Shown: positions 1 through 8,840, counted from the first letter of the stretch. The stretch: DNA of 64,000 bases from JAAYAY01 sp963674575 (GCA_963674575.2 CAXXQT010000001.1:1054001-1118000), one strand, 5' to 3'. The notes: generated from the letters alone by a model not told the origin. Numbers and translations are program-made.

Positions 1-78
1 CAGCACACGGCGAATTGAGGATGCGATGCCCAACCGACAGCGGGGGCCGACGTGGTTCGGGAAGTCATCTCCGTTGCG

Positions 79-108
79 TTGCGCACGCGCTGCGGATATT
101 GTTATAGT
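79..108 (+). promoter_or_regulatory. Candidate promoter of the DUF4258-like pair
   Basis: A TTGCGC box at 79-84 and a TATAGT box at 103-108 are separated by 18 bases, upstream of the first gene pair. The match to a sigma-70-type promoter is fair and rests on sequence alone. Positions 1-78 show no gene I can support. Confidence 0.35.
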
Positions 109-168
109 TAGACCACGTCAAACGACGACATGGCGAGGCAACAGCGAGTAGCCGAGGAGCCCCTCGCG

Positions 169-453
169 ATGGAAATCCGCTTCTATGAAGATCCGGACAC
201 CGGCCTGCCACATATCTACGGGCATGGCGTCAGCGAGGAGGAGGTGCGTCAAGTCCTGCGTTCGCGAGGAGAAGATCTGCCGGGGACAAGAGACTCGCGA
301 ATGAAGTTGGGCCAAACATCGGCGGGCCGTTATTTGCAGGTGATCTACGTGCCTGATGAAGACCCCGATAGCGTGTTTGTGATCACGGCATACGAGCTCC
401 GCGGCAAAGCGAAGACCGCTTTTCGTCGCAGGCAGAGGAGAAAGCCCAGATGA
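169..453 (+). CDS. DUF4258/BrnT-like putative toxin
   Basis: A protein of about 94 residues beginning MEIRFYEDPDTG. It resembles the small DUF4258 group, which is related to BrnT/RelE-fold toxins; the basic tail (RRRQRRKPR) and the central YLQVIYVPDEDPDSVFVITAYE strand pattern fit such a fold. The frame stays open upstream to an ATG at 130, but the ATG at 169 has a GAGGAG ribosome site nine bases before it and is preferred. The gene overlaps the next one by the four bases ATGA, so translation is probably coupled. The order is toxin-like gene first, then partner, as in brnTA-like systems. The family call is from memory of similar pairs, and toxicity is inferred only. Confidence 0.6.
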   Translation: MEIRFYEDPDTGLPHIYGHGVSEEEVRQVLRSRGEDLPGTRDSRMKLGQTSAGRYLQVIYVPDEDPDSVFVITAYELRGKAKTAFRRRQRRKPR

Positions 454-650
454 GCGATAAGAACTTCCCTCCCGGTTGGGATGAACAACGCGTTCGCGAC
501 GTGCTCGCACACTACGAAAGCCAAACCGAGGACGAGCAGTTTGCGGAGATTGAAGCCGCCATCGACTCCGAGGAAATCACCATGATGGCCGTGCCCACCA
601 AACTGGCTCCCGAGGTCCGGGCGCTGATCGCCCGAACCCCCCCGGCATAA
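450..650 (+). CDS. Putative antitoxin partner of the DUF4258-like protein
   Basis: A 66-residue acidic protein beginning MSDKNFPPGWDEQRV. The FPPGWDExRVRxVLAHYESQTE start and the short hydrophobic end (APEVRALIARTPPA) are what I recall from small proteins encoded directly after DUF4258 genes. Its start codon overlaps the stop of the upstream gene (ATGA), which indicates one transcript. It is probably the neutralising partner, but no DNA-binding motif is obvious, so any autoregulation is unknown. Confidence 0.55.
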   Translation: MSDKNFPPGWDEQRVRDVLAHYESQTEDEQFAEIEAAIDSEEITMMAVPTKLAPEVRALIARTPPA

Positions 651-667
651 ATGGTGTTCGCGAAAGC

Positions 668-1087
668 ATGCGTCAGACCATCGGATGTGCCGGGATCATT
701 GCGACCGTGGCGTTCCTGATCGCCATCATTGCCTCGCTGTTTGCCACCGAGACGGATCTTGGCCAGCGACTGTTGATTGCTCTCATGACCGCCGCTACAG
801 CCTTCGTCGCAGCCGTGATCCTCATCTCGCGGGATCGCAGGCGACGTGCTGCGGTGGTGCAATCGGTACGGCAGATGCTGTTGGATCGCGAAGATGTCAG
901 CGACACCGACTTTGCCAACCATTTTCCCGACCACGATCCCACCTTGATCGTGCAGACCCGCCAGGCCGTGGCAGAATTCTTTGAGGTTCCCGCCGTGAAG
1001 CTCCATCCCACCGACGGCCTTCGGAAAGACTTGAAGTTCGACCTGGCGGGGGAAATCCGCCGTGTGCTGGACGAGTTCGAGTCGTAG
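668..1087 (+). CDS. Small membrane-anchored protein with an acyl-carrier-like soluble part
   Basis: A 139-residue protein with two hydrophobic segments at about residues 5-25 and 33-52, followed by a basic stretch (RDRRRR) and a soluble acidic domain. The soluble part contains FFEVPAVKLHPTDGLRKDL, which resembles the helix 1-loop region of acyl-carrier-like proteins, but no DSL-type phosphopantetheine serine is visible. It starts 17 bases after the putative antitoxin gene and may share its transcript. The ribosome site is weak. I do not recognise the family, and the acyl-carrier resemblance is only suggestive. Confidence 0.5.
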   Translation: MRQTIGCAGIIATVAFLIAIIASLFATETDLGQRLLIALMTAATAFVAAVILISRDRRRRAAVVQSVRQMLLDREDVSDTDFANHFPDHDPTLIVQTRQAVAEFFEVPAVKLHPTDGLRKDLKFDLAGEIRRVLDEFES

Positions 1088-1128
1088 GGTGCGTCTCGAC
1101 GCACCAAGTGCAAGCGAATTGGAGCGAA

Positions 1129-1255
1129 CGTGCGTCAAGACGCCCCCCTACAATCTCCCTCCCCAGCGAACGCAGCGAGCGAGGGGGAGGGGCGGGGAGG
1201 GGGCAGAACCTTCAGTCAGCCCACCCAGCAGTCCTCTTCCCCCGTGCGTCACGAA
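1129..1255 (+). repeat. Intergenic repeat, copy 1 (inverted relative to 3298-3422)
   Basis: This stretch reads as the reverse complement of 3298-3422, with strong identity in the core CTCCCTCCCCAGCG and in the purine-rich GAGCGAGGGGGAGG part. It carries GTGCGTC/GACGCAC mini-palindromes at its edges, and another such palindrome lies just before it at 1088-1103. The two copies bracket the gene at 1481-3286. It looks like a non-coding dispersed palindromic repeat. Confidence 0.65.
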
Positions 1256-1480
1256 GTACGCGACAAGACTCGGATTTCTTCCTGAAAATCTTCCAAGCTG
1301 CGCAAGAAACGTCCGGCAGAGACGAATAATGCAGCGGGTTCGTCCTGCCTGTTCACCCTGCGGGCACTTTCTATCGTCTCTCTGGGGGGAGAGCACCACA
1401 GGGCCGATCGAGGTATAACGGTAGAGTAGGAATTGTGCATCCGCATTGATCCTTCGGCTCCGGAACACGAGGAATTTACT

Positions 1481-3286
1481 ATGTCAGTCGTTGGAAAGCG
1501 TCTCCAAGCCACCTTGGCTCGCCTCCTGGGCGCCCTGGCCGTCTTTGCCGCCATCGCAGCGTCCGGCACGAATGCCCGGGCCGAACGGCCGCCCTCGGCG
1601 TGCCTGCTGCCGGAAAACACGCTGGTCTTCGTCTCCGTGCTCGATGTGCCGGACACCAAGGCGCGCTTCTCGCGAACGACCATTGCCGGACTGCTCGGCG
1701 ATGCCGCCCTCAAACCCGTCGTCGACGACATGATGAAGGCCATCGACGAAAGGACTGCCCCGCTTCGAGAATCGGTCGGGCTGACCACCGACGACCTCCT
1801 GAACCTCCCCCAGGGTGAACTGACAATCGCCCTTGTTCCGCGCGAAGAGGGCTCCCCGGCTCCCGTCGTTCTCATCGACACGGGCGACCGCGTGGACGAC
1901 GCCAAACTGCTCATCCAGGCCATCGTCAAGCGGATCGAAGAGGCCGGCAACAAGCTCGGCCAACGGGAGGTGCGGGAAACGCCCGTCACCGTCTTCGAGA
2001 GCGTGGGCAGGGCCCAGGAAGACGTGGCCTTCTTCAAACGGGAGAATACCCTGGTCTTGTCGAACGACCTGAGCGTGCTGGAGCAGGTTCTCACCCTCTG
2101 GGACGGGGAGGAGACCGCCACCCTGGCCACGCGCAGCGACTTTGCCACCATCATGAAGCGAAGCCGCCTCCATAATCCCAAGCCCCAGTTGACCTGGTAC
2201 GTGAATCCCCTGGCCATCTTCGAAGAGCGGGCCAAGGATCGCATGGAAATGCAGGTGGCCATGATGATGGTGCCCGCCCTCGGCATCGACGGGATCGAGT
2301 CCATCGGCGGGGCGGTGGAACTCGACGCCGGCCCCTACGACAGCCTGTGGCATGCCCACCTCATCCTCGGCAGCCCCAGGAAGGGCGTCGTCGACCTGGT
2401 GCAGCCCAAGGGGGGCTTGATGACGCCTCCCGACTGGGTGCCGGCCGACGCCTCCGACTACCTGACCGTCCACTGGGACCTGCCAACCACGATCGACAAG
2501 CTGCGAACCCTTTACGATTCGTTCCGCGGCGAAGGAGCCCTCGACGAGTTCATCGCCACGCGGATGAGCGGGCCTCTGGGCGTCGACCTGATCCTGGAAG
2601 TGCTGCCCGCGTTGACCGGGCGTGTCTCCTTCGTTCGCTGGATCGACAAACCGATCGTCGACCGCTACGGCGAAGGCGGCGCGGTGGCCATCGAGCTTCT
2701 GCCGGAGGCCGACGGCGCCGAACTGCTCCGCTGCGTCGTTCAGAAACACGTGGCCCGGTTCATGCGTCGTGAGTTTGGCGACGTGGTCTACTACGAAATG
2801 ATCCGTCCCGACCCGCCAGCCGAGATGCCCCCGGGCATGCCCCGACGGCGTCGGCCGCCCACTTCGCCCTGTGTCGGCATTCTCGACGACACGCTCATCA
2901 TCACCGATCGCGAGTCGGTCTTCAAAGCCCTGGCCTTGACCCTGACCGGCGGGACAAAACGCCTGGCCGAGGCGGCTGACTTCCAACGGGCCGTCGTGGA
3001 AATGGGGCAGCTCGCCGGCACCACGGATCCCGTTCTGGCCCGGTTCCAACGGTCTGCCGAGCGGACCGAGTCCTGGTACGAACCGATGCGTCAGCAGAAT
3101 CAGGAGGAAGCCGAGAACCGGCCTCGGCCCCGCGGTCCCTTCGCTGGAATTCAGCGGGCCCTCAGCGCCCACACGCTGCCCCCCTTCGACGAGCTCCGCA
3201 AGTACTTCCCGCCCAGCGGCGCTGTCCTCGTCAACGACGAATCCGGGCTGCACTACACCAGTTTTGCCTTGAAACCGGAAGAGTAG
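1481..3286 (+). CDS. Secreted protein of unknown function (DUF3352-like)
   Basis: About 601 residues starting at the ATG with GAGGA seven bases upstream. Residues 1-31 form a signal peptide (basic start, hydrophobic LLGALAVFAAIAA core, cleavage near NARA). The mature protein has repeated strand-helix blocks of the type seen in DUF3352-like planctomycete proteins: LVFVSVLDVPDTKARF near the start, a middle block around LTVHWDLPTTIDKL, and a late block with CVGILDDTLIITDRESVF. No catalytic motif is evident. It is a single gene flanked by inverted repeat copies, and its role is unknown. The family name is tentative. Confidence 0.7.
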   Translation: MSVVGKRLQATLARLLGALAVFAAIAASGTNARAERPPSACLLPENTLVFVSVLDVPDTKARFSRTTIAGLLGDAALKPVVDDMMKAIDERTAPLRESVGLTTDDLLNLPQGELTIALVPREEGSPAPVVLIDTGDRVDDAKLLIQAIVKRIEEAGNKLGQREVRETPVTVFESVGRAQEDVAFFKRENTLVLSNDLSVLEQVLTLWDGEETATLATRSDFATIMKRSRLHNPKPQLTWYVNPLAIFEERAKDRMEMQVAMMMVPALGIDGIESIGGAVELDAGPYDSLWHAHLILGSPRKGVVDLVQPKGGLMTPPDWVPADASDYLTVHWDLPTTIDKLRTLYDSFRGEGALDEFIATRMSGPLGVDLILEVLPALTGRVSFVRWIDKPIVDRYGEGGAVAIELLPEADGAELLRCVVQKHVARFMRREFGDVVYYEMIRPDPPAEMPPGMPRRRRPPTSPCVGILDDTLIITDRESVFKALALTLTGGTKRLAEAADFQRAVVEMGQLAGTTDPVLARFQRSAERTESWYEPMRQQNQEEAENRPRPRGPFAGIQRALSAHTLPPFDELRKYFPPSGAVLVNDESGLHYTSFALKPEE

Positions 3287-3297
3287 AGGCCAGTTCT

Positions 3298-3422
3298 GTA
3301 GGGTGCGTCTTGACGCACGAATGGTTGGTGCTGGCCGGGCTTGCTGAAGCTCCTGTCCCCTCCCTCCCCCTCGCTCGCTGCGCTCGCTGGGGAGGGAGAT
3401 TGTTGGGTGCATCTTGACGTGC
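3298..3422 (-). repeat. Intergenic repeat, copy 2
   Basis: The inverted counterpart of 1129-1255. It begins with a GGGTGCGTC/GACGCAC palindrome twelve bases after the upstream stop codon, contains the CTCGCTCGCTGCGCTCGC core, and ends with a decayed copy of the same palindrome (GTGCATCTTGACGTGC). No coding potential is seen. Confidence 0.65.
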
Positions 3423-3851
3423 CGATTGGAAGGAACGCAGGACCGTAGGGTGGGCCAAAGTGAACCATATTCGTCAGTTCTTCCCGAATCAACCGCTTCC
3501 TATCCCGACGCCGGTTTGTGACACCAATCGACGAACGTCGGCCCACCATGTTCCGGCCTCCATTTCACCGATCCGCATTGCTCCGGTTGACTGGCGCGAT
3601 GCAGCCGTTCTGAAATGGCCTATCGCTCATGGTGGGCCGGCGCTCGCCTTCTGGCGGTGTCAGCCGTTTCGGAATTGGACCTTTCCTCGGCTGAACATTG
3701 TCGACCAACTGGTCCGCTCTGGCGCCACCCTACAATTCGTTTTCCACTACAAGGCAGCGTCGAGACGCACCTCACTTCGCCTGTGACGCTTCCCCAACGA
3801 GTTTCATTCCCCGGCTGGTCGAACTTCAGTCCCTACGGTATCCTGGGGGGC
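3423..3851. repeat. Repeat-rich spacer without a credible gene
   Basis: This 430-base gap holds fragments of short palindromic repeats: GTAGGGTGGGCC at about 3445 with GCCCACC counterparts near 3541, a CCACCCTACAA piece near 3726, and a GTCGAGACGCACC half-palindrome at about 3761-3773 matching the one at 1088. Open frames here have no recognisable start signal or composition. I see no gene. Confidence 0.5.
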
Positions 3852-4433
3852 ATGAATGATGAATTTGCCATGCAACGCAGCTCGGAACTGATGTCGATCG
3901 GCGAGTCGGCTCTTTTGGTCGTCGACGTCCAGGAGAAACTTGTTCCGGCCATCGCGGACCACCAGCGTGTGGTGTTCAACACCCGGCGTCTTGTTGACGG
4001 AGCGAAGATTCTCGACGTACCCGTCGTCGCCACCGAGCAGTATCCCAAGGGGCTGGGCCCAACCGTCCCCGAGCTGGCCGAGCGGCTTGGCCCGATCCCC
4101 GAGAAGCTCACTTTCAGTTGCTGCGGATGCCCGGAGATCTTCGCCGACCTGCGAGCCAAGGGAATCCACAAGATCCTGGTGACGGGGATCGAGACCCACG
4201 TGTGCGTCCAGCAGACGGTCCTCGACCTGCTTGCCGACGGATGGCGTGTCTACCTGGCGGTCGATGCGGTCGGCTCTCGCTTCGCCATCGATCGTGACAC
4301 GGCCCTGCGACGCATGGACTCGGCCGGCGCCGTGCTGACCACCACCGAGGCGGCCCTGTTCGAATGGTGCCAGGAGGCCGGCACCGAGCAATTCAAGGCC
4401 ATCAGCCGCCTGGTGCGTGAAGAGATGGCCTAA
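3852..4433 (+). CDS. Isochorismatase-family (cysteine) hydrolase
   Basis: A 193-residue protein. The fold signature is clear: LLVVDVQEKL with the conserved Asp, a Lys in EKLTFSCC, and the catalytic Cys in ILVTGIETHVCVQQT. Known members hydrolyse isochorismate, nicotinamide or other amides; the substrate cannot be told from sequence, and the compact form resembles the YcaC/isochorismatase-like hydrolases. The start was chosen at an ATG preceded by GGGGGG; the frame extends farther upstream through repeat DNA. The stop codon TAA forms the first bases of the palindromic element that follows. Confidence 0.85.
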   Translation: MNDEFAMQRSSELMSIGESALLVVDVQEKLVPAIADHQRVVFNTRRLVDGAKILDVPVVATEQYPKGLGPTVPELAERLGPIPEKLTFSCCGCPEIFADLRAKGIHKILVTGIETHVCVQQTVLDLLADGWRVYLAVDAVGSRFAIDRDTALRRMDSAGAVLTTTEAALFEWCQEAGTEQFKAISRLVREEMA

Positions 4434-4580
4434 ATGACCTTGCACGATTCCAGGAGACCGTGTGCCACTGCTTGGCCACACGCCGCAGAATTCCTGGATC
4501 CTTGGAGACACGTCCTCCCGGCGTGTGGACAAGCAGTGCCGAATGGGAAGGCATTTCCGGGAATCACGCAAGTCCATTTA
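4431..4580 (+). repeat. Two-armed palindromic element, copy 1
   Basis: A 150-base imperfect inverted repeat starting TAAATG and ending CATTTA. The left arm (about 4431-4495) and the reverse complement of the right arm (about 4513-4580) share GATTCC.GG, CACTGCTTG.CCACACGCCG and other blocks. A second copy with the same two arms in swapped order lies at 63354-63500. It is non-coding and may act as a structured 3' end for the gene before it. Confidence 0.75.
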
Positions 4581-4586
4581 GTGCTT

Positions 4587-4639
4587 GTTGATGTCCGGCC
4601 TTCAGGCTGTCTGCTGCACGCTAAAGCGTGGACACCAAC
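4587..4639. repeat. Short palindromic repeat (GTTGRTGTCC type)
   Basis: An inverted repeat with ends GTTGATGTCC and GGACACCAAC. It contains an inner hairpin ACGCTAAAGCGT and a CTTCAGG block. It directly follows the larger palindromic element and precedes a convergent gene. Confidence 0.5.
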
Positions 4640-4651
4640 GCTCGTATTCCC

Positions 4652-4927
4652 TCAGAACCGCATGATGCAACTGCCGTCGCATTTGCCCTTGGGATCGGCG
4701 GTGGCCCCGCAGCCGCACTTGGGCCGGGAAGAAGCGGACTTCTTCTTTGAGGGCGAAGTTGGCTCGTTAGCCTGGGAGGCAAGCTGCGACGCGGCCGCAT
4801 GCAGAAGGACTTGGTGAGCCCACTCGGAGAGCGAACCGGCGCCCTGCGCACGCGAGGCCGCACGGAGCAAGTCGATTTCGCGCTGTTCAAAGGAGAGCGC
4901 CAATGCACTTCGGGACTTGGATGCCAT
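4652..4927 (-). CDS. Small Cys-rich protein of unknown function
   Basis: A 91-residue protein beginning MASKSRSALALSFEQREI, with GGTGGAG as ribosome site just upstream; the frame also extends to an ATG at 4984. The first two thirds look helical and the tail carries a compact Cys cluster, CGCGATADPKGKCDGSC, typical of a small metal-binding tail. It is about 100 bases downstream of the secretin-like gene on the same strand and might share its transcript. The family is not recognised. Confidence 0.5.
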   Translation of the reverse strand: MASKSRSALALSFEQREIDLLRAASRAQGAGSLSEWAHQVLLHAAASQLASQANEPTSPSKKKSASSRPKCGCGATADPKGKCDGSCIMRF

Positions 4928-5027
4928 AGACTCCACCTGCGGGATCAGGGACTGTGTCTCAGCCCATTCTATACCCGGGGGCAATCCTCATGGCAATGGA
5001 AGATTTTCTTCGCGGCACGATCAGACG

Positions 5028-8000
5028 CTAGCGTCCACCACCGCGTCCGCCGCCGCCACCACCACCGCCGCGTCCGCCGCCCTGCATTCCGCCGCTTCCA
5101 CCTCGTCCGCCGCTCTGCATTCCGCCGCCGGACATCCCGCCGCCTCCTCGTCCCCCGCCCATCATAGCCTGCATCATGCGCTGGCGGACATCGGTGGAGA
5201 CCCCGCTTCGCGAGGAGGAACTCGAACGGTTGTTTGTGGAACTTCGCCGATTGCTTGAGGAGGACGACGAACTAACTGCGTTTTCTCCAATGATTGCCAT
5301 AAGGGCAGCCTTCATGGCCTCGGGGTCGCCGCTGACAGTGACCACCTCGGTCGCCTCGTCGCTGGCCAGTGCGGCGTAGGAGTCCAACTGCTTGACAAGG
5401 TCTTCGACCTCTTCATAAGTTTGCAGCGTCGAGAAGACGATCAGCGAATTGCTGCGTGCATCAACACCCACGGTCATGTTTTCCGGCGCTTCCTGAGCCG
5501 TTTGCGCTTGGCTGTTTCCGCCACGCTGGCTACTCCCGCCCCGTCCGCCGCGCATGGCCGCGATGAAGTCGGCGGGGGAAGGTCGCTGCTGGTTTCCTCC
5601 GCCCTGGTTGCGTCCCGCGGCGCCCTGCATCTTCTCGGCAAAGACTTCCTTGACAATCTCTGCCACTTCCTCGGCCGGCATGTTGTAGACCTGGACCAGG
5701 CGAGCTTGGGGCTCAACCAGCACTTCCTCGGGGCTCTTGGGCTGATCGAGCAGCTTGAGCACTTCCTCGATCGTGTGGAGGTCGGTGGCGTTGGCTTCCA
5801 CGATCAGGGCGTTCAGCCGGGGCTCGGCCGTGATTCGCAGCATGCCGGTGGGGCTGAGCGTCGTCATTCCCAGGTTCATGAGCCCGCCCATGGTTCCCAA
5901 GGCTCCGCCCACAAGCTCGCCGAGAATCGAGTCTTCGCTCGCCGTGGCCGAGCCGGTCGTGCCGCTGCCGATGATCTTGGTCAGCGTGTCGGCTACCACC
6001 TGCGCCTTGGCATACTTGAGGTAGAAGATGTTCAACTCGGTTCGATCGGGATCGGCGCCGCCGGTCATCGAATTGAAGAGCCGCTCGAACTCGTCGAGGG
6101 CCTCCACATCGTCGGAGGCGATCATCAATCCCGCGGGACCGCGGGAAATAACAATCGGCGATTTCGCCTTGGGAGCTTGCACGCCTTCAGCCGCGTCGGG
6201 CGCTGCCGGGGCAGGTTCCGACGCCTTGTCGGCTTCTGCCGGCGCCGGAGCGGGCTCCGATTTGGCTTCGGCAACCGCCGCGGGTGGGGCCGGCTCAGAC
6301 GCTTCGTCGGCCTTCTTGTCGGAAGGCGACTCTTCCGCCGCAACCGGCTTCTCGCCCTCCTGCGTTTGGACCGCGAAATGGAAGGGGTTTCGATTGGGGC
6401 TGGAAGTTTGGCGATCGTCTCGCGGTTCCGTGGACGAGGCGGCCGGGGGCGCGGAAGGACGCTGCATCTCCGGCCCACGTCCCCGCCTGGGCGGGCCAAC
6501 CGGGGGCATGCCGTCCGGAGACGTCGGGCGCTCGAACGACTCCGGCTCTCGGCTCCTCGACGGCACGATCGACGGGATCGACTCGCTGCCTTCCTGCGGT
6601 GGTCTGTTGGCCGAGGGCGTGATCTCCCGGATCGGGTTCTTGCTCACCGTCGGCCAGATCATTCGCAGGTTCTGAAGGGCCAGTTCGGCCGAAGGGCTGC
6701 TGAGGGACAACACGCGAACTCGGTCGCCGGTCGGCACCGGGCCCTCGCCAAATTCGGTTTCGCCCATCTTGGTCAGCAGCACGCGGATCTGGGCGATCTG
6801 GTTTTCCGTGCCGTTCACGATCAGTTGCCGTCCCAGGGTGTCGGCTTCCACGATGGGCGCCGTCGTGTTCTTCTCGTCGCTCGAATCGCCGAACATCTTC
6901 TTGATCGAAGCCGCGGCCACCTGGGGGTCGAGTCGGCGGAGGGTGATCATCTCGATCCGACGCACCTGGGCTTCCATCTGGTCGAGGGTTGCCCGAATCG
7001 TCTTGTGATCGTTGGGGCGGGCCAGGGCGATGAGGCTGTTGGTCTTCGGGTCCACCGAGAGACGAACTCCCGGCAGCCCTTGCAGCAAGGTTTGCATGAC
7101 CTTGAGCACCGATTCCGGATCGGCCCGGGTAATCCCATAGACCTCCAACTGGGGCGACTCCAGGGTGGCCGTGGTTTCGCCGTCGCCCGACGGAAGGTCG
7201 ATCGATTGGAGAATGCCCTGGGCCTCGGCAATCCTGTTCGCCGAACCGGAGAAATAGACTCTCGTCCCCATGGGGTCCATGGCGAACCGGAAGGAGTCGT
7301 CCTCCGTGGCATTGGCATCCGCGGGAATCTTCATGAGCTGGCGTAAAACGACCAGTCCTTCGTCCGGAAGAATGTTCTTGAACTCGTAGTTCTGCAACTT
7401 GCCCGACGCCAGCCCTTGCGGGTCTTCCACCCGTTGAATGATGCTGCGGATGGTCCGCAGCCGCCCGCCAGTCTCCCTCACGTAGAGTTGGCGGGTTTTG
7501 GGCAACACATCTACCTTGCCCTCGGGCCCGATCAGCTTTTCGATTTCCTTGGCGGCGTCGTCGGGCTCGAACTTGTTGAGCTGAAACAACACGGCTACCA
7601 GTTCGTATGCGCCGCAATTGTCGAGATCCTCCAAGGGGATCGTCGTTACCAACTCGTCGGGGATGGGATCCTCGTCCAGATTGATCACCATCAAGATGCG
7701 ATCTTTGCGAAGAAGCGTGTAACCCTTGATGAGCAGGATGCTGTTCATCAGGTCGAGGGCCTGGGCGGGAGTGTACGATCGACGGTCCGTGTAGTTGAAC
7801 GTTCCCGGAGGCGGCACTTCCATCAGCAACGACAGATCCGCCTGATCGGCAAACCACTGAATAACCTCCTCCCAAGGCTGGTGGCGGAAGGCGAACCGCA
7901 GGAAAGCCGGCTCCTCCTTGCCGTCGACGAAATCGTCCATGGCCTTTGCCAGATCTTCCGGAATTTCCATCTCGGACTCATCCACGTCCGACGGGGATGC

Positions 8001-8840
8001 CGTGTCCGACGGCGCCGAAGTATCTTCGGTCGCCACTTCCGCTTCTTCCGCTCCTTCGGCTTCTTCGGCTTCTTCAGACTCTCCAGCCTCTTCAGCCTCT
8101 TCAGCGGGGAGTTCGGATGTCTCGCTTGCCGGGGCGGGAGCGGGGGCCGGCTCAGCGGGCTCAACAGGTTCGGCAGGCTCAGACAGGGCGGACTCGTCCT
8201 CGGGCTTGGCTGTATCCGGCCCCGACACAACGGTGTCCAAAACGTCGGCTTCGGCCGGTTTCGGCGGAAGCGGGGCGGGCTCGTCGGCCTTCGGGGCTTC
8301 TTCAGGAGCAGCGGCAGGTGCGGTTTCCGCTGAGGGATTGGTTGGAGCTTCTTCCTTCGCCTCAGCCGGCGTTTCCTCGGGTGATGCCTCCGCAACTGGC
8401 TCTTCCGGCTTCGGCGGAAGTGGGGCGGGCTCGTCGGCCTTCGGGGCTTCTTCGGTGGGAGCGGCAGGCTCGGTTTCCGCAGGGGGATTGGCCGGAGCTT
8501 TTTCCTTCCCCTCAGCCGGCGTTTCAGCGGGTGACGCCTCCGCTGCTGGTTCTTCCGGTTTCGGCGGAAGCGGCGTCGGCTCGTCGGCCTTCGGGGCCGG
8601 GGCCTCTTCGGCGGGCGCCGGGGCGGGATTCTCGACCGCGGGGGCTGGGGCGGGCGTTTGGGGGGCCTCGCCTTCCGCCGGTTCGGCGGTGGGCGCGGGA
8701 TCCGCCGGTGCAGGATCGTCCTCAGCAAATACGGCACGATCGGCGATCAAACCGATAGCAATCAGCAGGAAGATCCCCAGCATGACATGCTTCAGGGGGA
8801 CCCAGTTAAACCTGCCCGATGAGGATTGCGGAACAGTCAC
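5028..8840 (-). CDS. Secretin N-domain (GspD-like) envelope protein
   Basis: About 1270 residues. The GTG start at 8840 has GGGAG eight bases upstream and leads into a membrane/signal segment (VMLGIFLLIAIGLIA); an ATG at 8945 is in frame but has no good ribosome site. Residues about 45-300 are Pro/Ala/Glu-rich and contain an exact 50-residue tandem period. The rest carries several secretin_N-type modules (for example ITLRRLDPQVAAASIKKMFG and FYLKYAKAQVVADTLTKIIG), broken by a second low-complexity linker, and the protein ends in a Ser then Gly/Arg-rich tail. The pore-forming secretin C-domain is not visible, so it may be a periplasmic ring or scaffold and not a channel. Confidence 0.8.
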   Translation of the reverse strand: MTVPQSSSGRFNWVPLKHVMLGIFLLIAIGLIADRAVFAEDDPAPADPAPTAEPAEGEAPQTPAPAPAVENPAPAPAEEAPAPKADEPTPLPPKPEEPAAEASPAETPAEGKEKAPANPPAETEPAAPTEEAPKADEPAPLPPKPEEPVAEASPEETPAEAKEEAPTNPSAETAPAAAPEEAPKADEPAPLPPKPAEADVLDTVVSGPDTAKPEDESALSEPAEPVEPAEPAPAPAPASETSELPAEEAEEAGESEEAEEAEGAEEAEVATEDTSAPSDTASPSDVDESEMEIPEDLAKAMDDFVDGKEEPAFLRFAFRHQPWEEVIQWFADQADLSLLMEVPPPGTFNYTDRRSYTPAQALDLMNSILLIKGYTLLRKDRILMVINLDEDPIPDELVTTIPLEDLDNCGAYELVAVLFQLNKFEPDDAAKEIEKLIGPEGKVDVLPKTRQLYVRETGGRLRTIRSIIQRVEDPQGLASGKLQNYEFKNILPDEGLVVLRQLMKIPADANATEDDSFRFAMDPMGTRVYFSGSANRIAEAQGILQSIDLPSGDGETTATLESPQLEVYGITRADPESVLKVMQTLLQGLPGVRLSVDPKTNSLIALARPNDHKTIRATLDQMEAQVRRIEMITLRRLDPQVAAASIKKMFGDSSDEKNTTAPIVEADTLGRQLIVNGTENQIAQIRVLLTKMGETEFGEGPVPTGDRVRVLSLSSPSAELALQNLRMIWPTVSKNPIREITPSANRPPQEGSESIPSIVPSRSREPESFERPTSPDGMPPVGPPRRGRGPEMQRPSAPPAASSTEPRDDRQTSSPNRNPFHFAVQTQEGEKPVAAEESPSDKKADEASEPAPPAAVAEAKSEPAPAPAEADKASEPAPAAPDAAEGVQAPKAKSPIVISRGPAGLMIASDDVEALDEFERLFNSMTGGADPDRTELNIFYLKYAKAQVVADTLTKIIGSGTTGSATASEDSILGELVGGALGTMGGLMNLGMTTLSPTGMLRITAEPRLNALIVEANATDLHTIEEVLKLLDQPKSPEEVLVEPQARLVQVYNMPAEEVAEIVKEVFAEKMQGAAGRNQGGGNQQRPSPADFIAAMRGGRGGSSQRGGNSQAQTAQEAPENMTVGVDARSNSLIVFSTLQTYEEVEDLVKQLDSYAALASDEATEVVTVSGDPEAMKAALMAIIGENAVSSSSSSSNRRSSTNNRSSSSSRSGVSTDVRQRMMQAMMGGGRGGGGMSGGGMQSGGRGGSGGMQGGGRGGGGGGGGRGGGR
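8245..8600 (-). repeat. In-frame 150-bp tandem repeat in the secretin-like gene
   Basis: The block containing TCGGCGGAAG recurs at 8261, 8411 and 8561, an exact 150-base period encoding 50 residues of the type KADEP.PLPPKPEEP. About 2.3 copies are present. The unit is Pro/Glu/Ala-rich and probably forms an extended linker. Confidence 0.8.

Noticed and set aside
1484..3412. Long open frame opposite the secreted-protein gene
   Set aside because: It is a mirror of the GC-rich coding strand and shows no ribosome site or motif.
5421..7346. Long open frame opposite the secretin-like gene
   Set aside because: It mirrors a low-complexity GC-rich gene and has no family resemblance.
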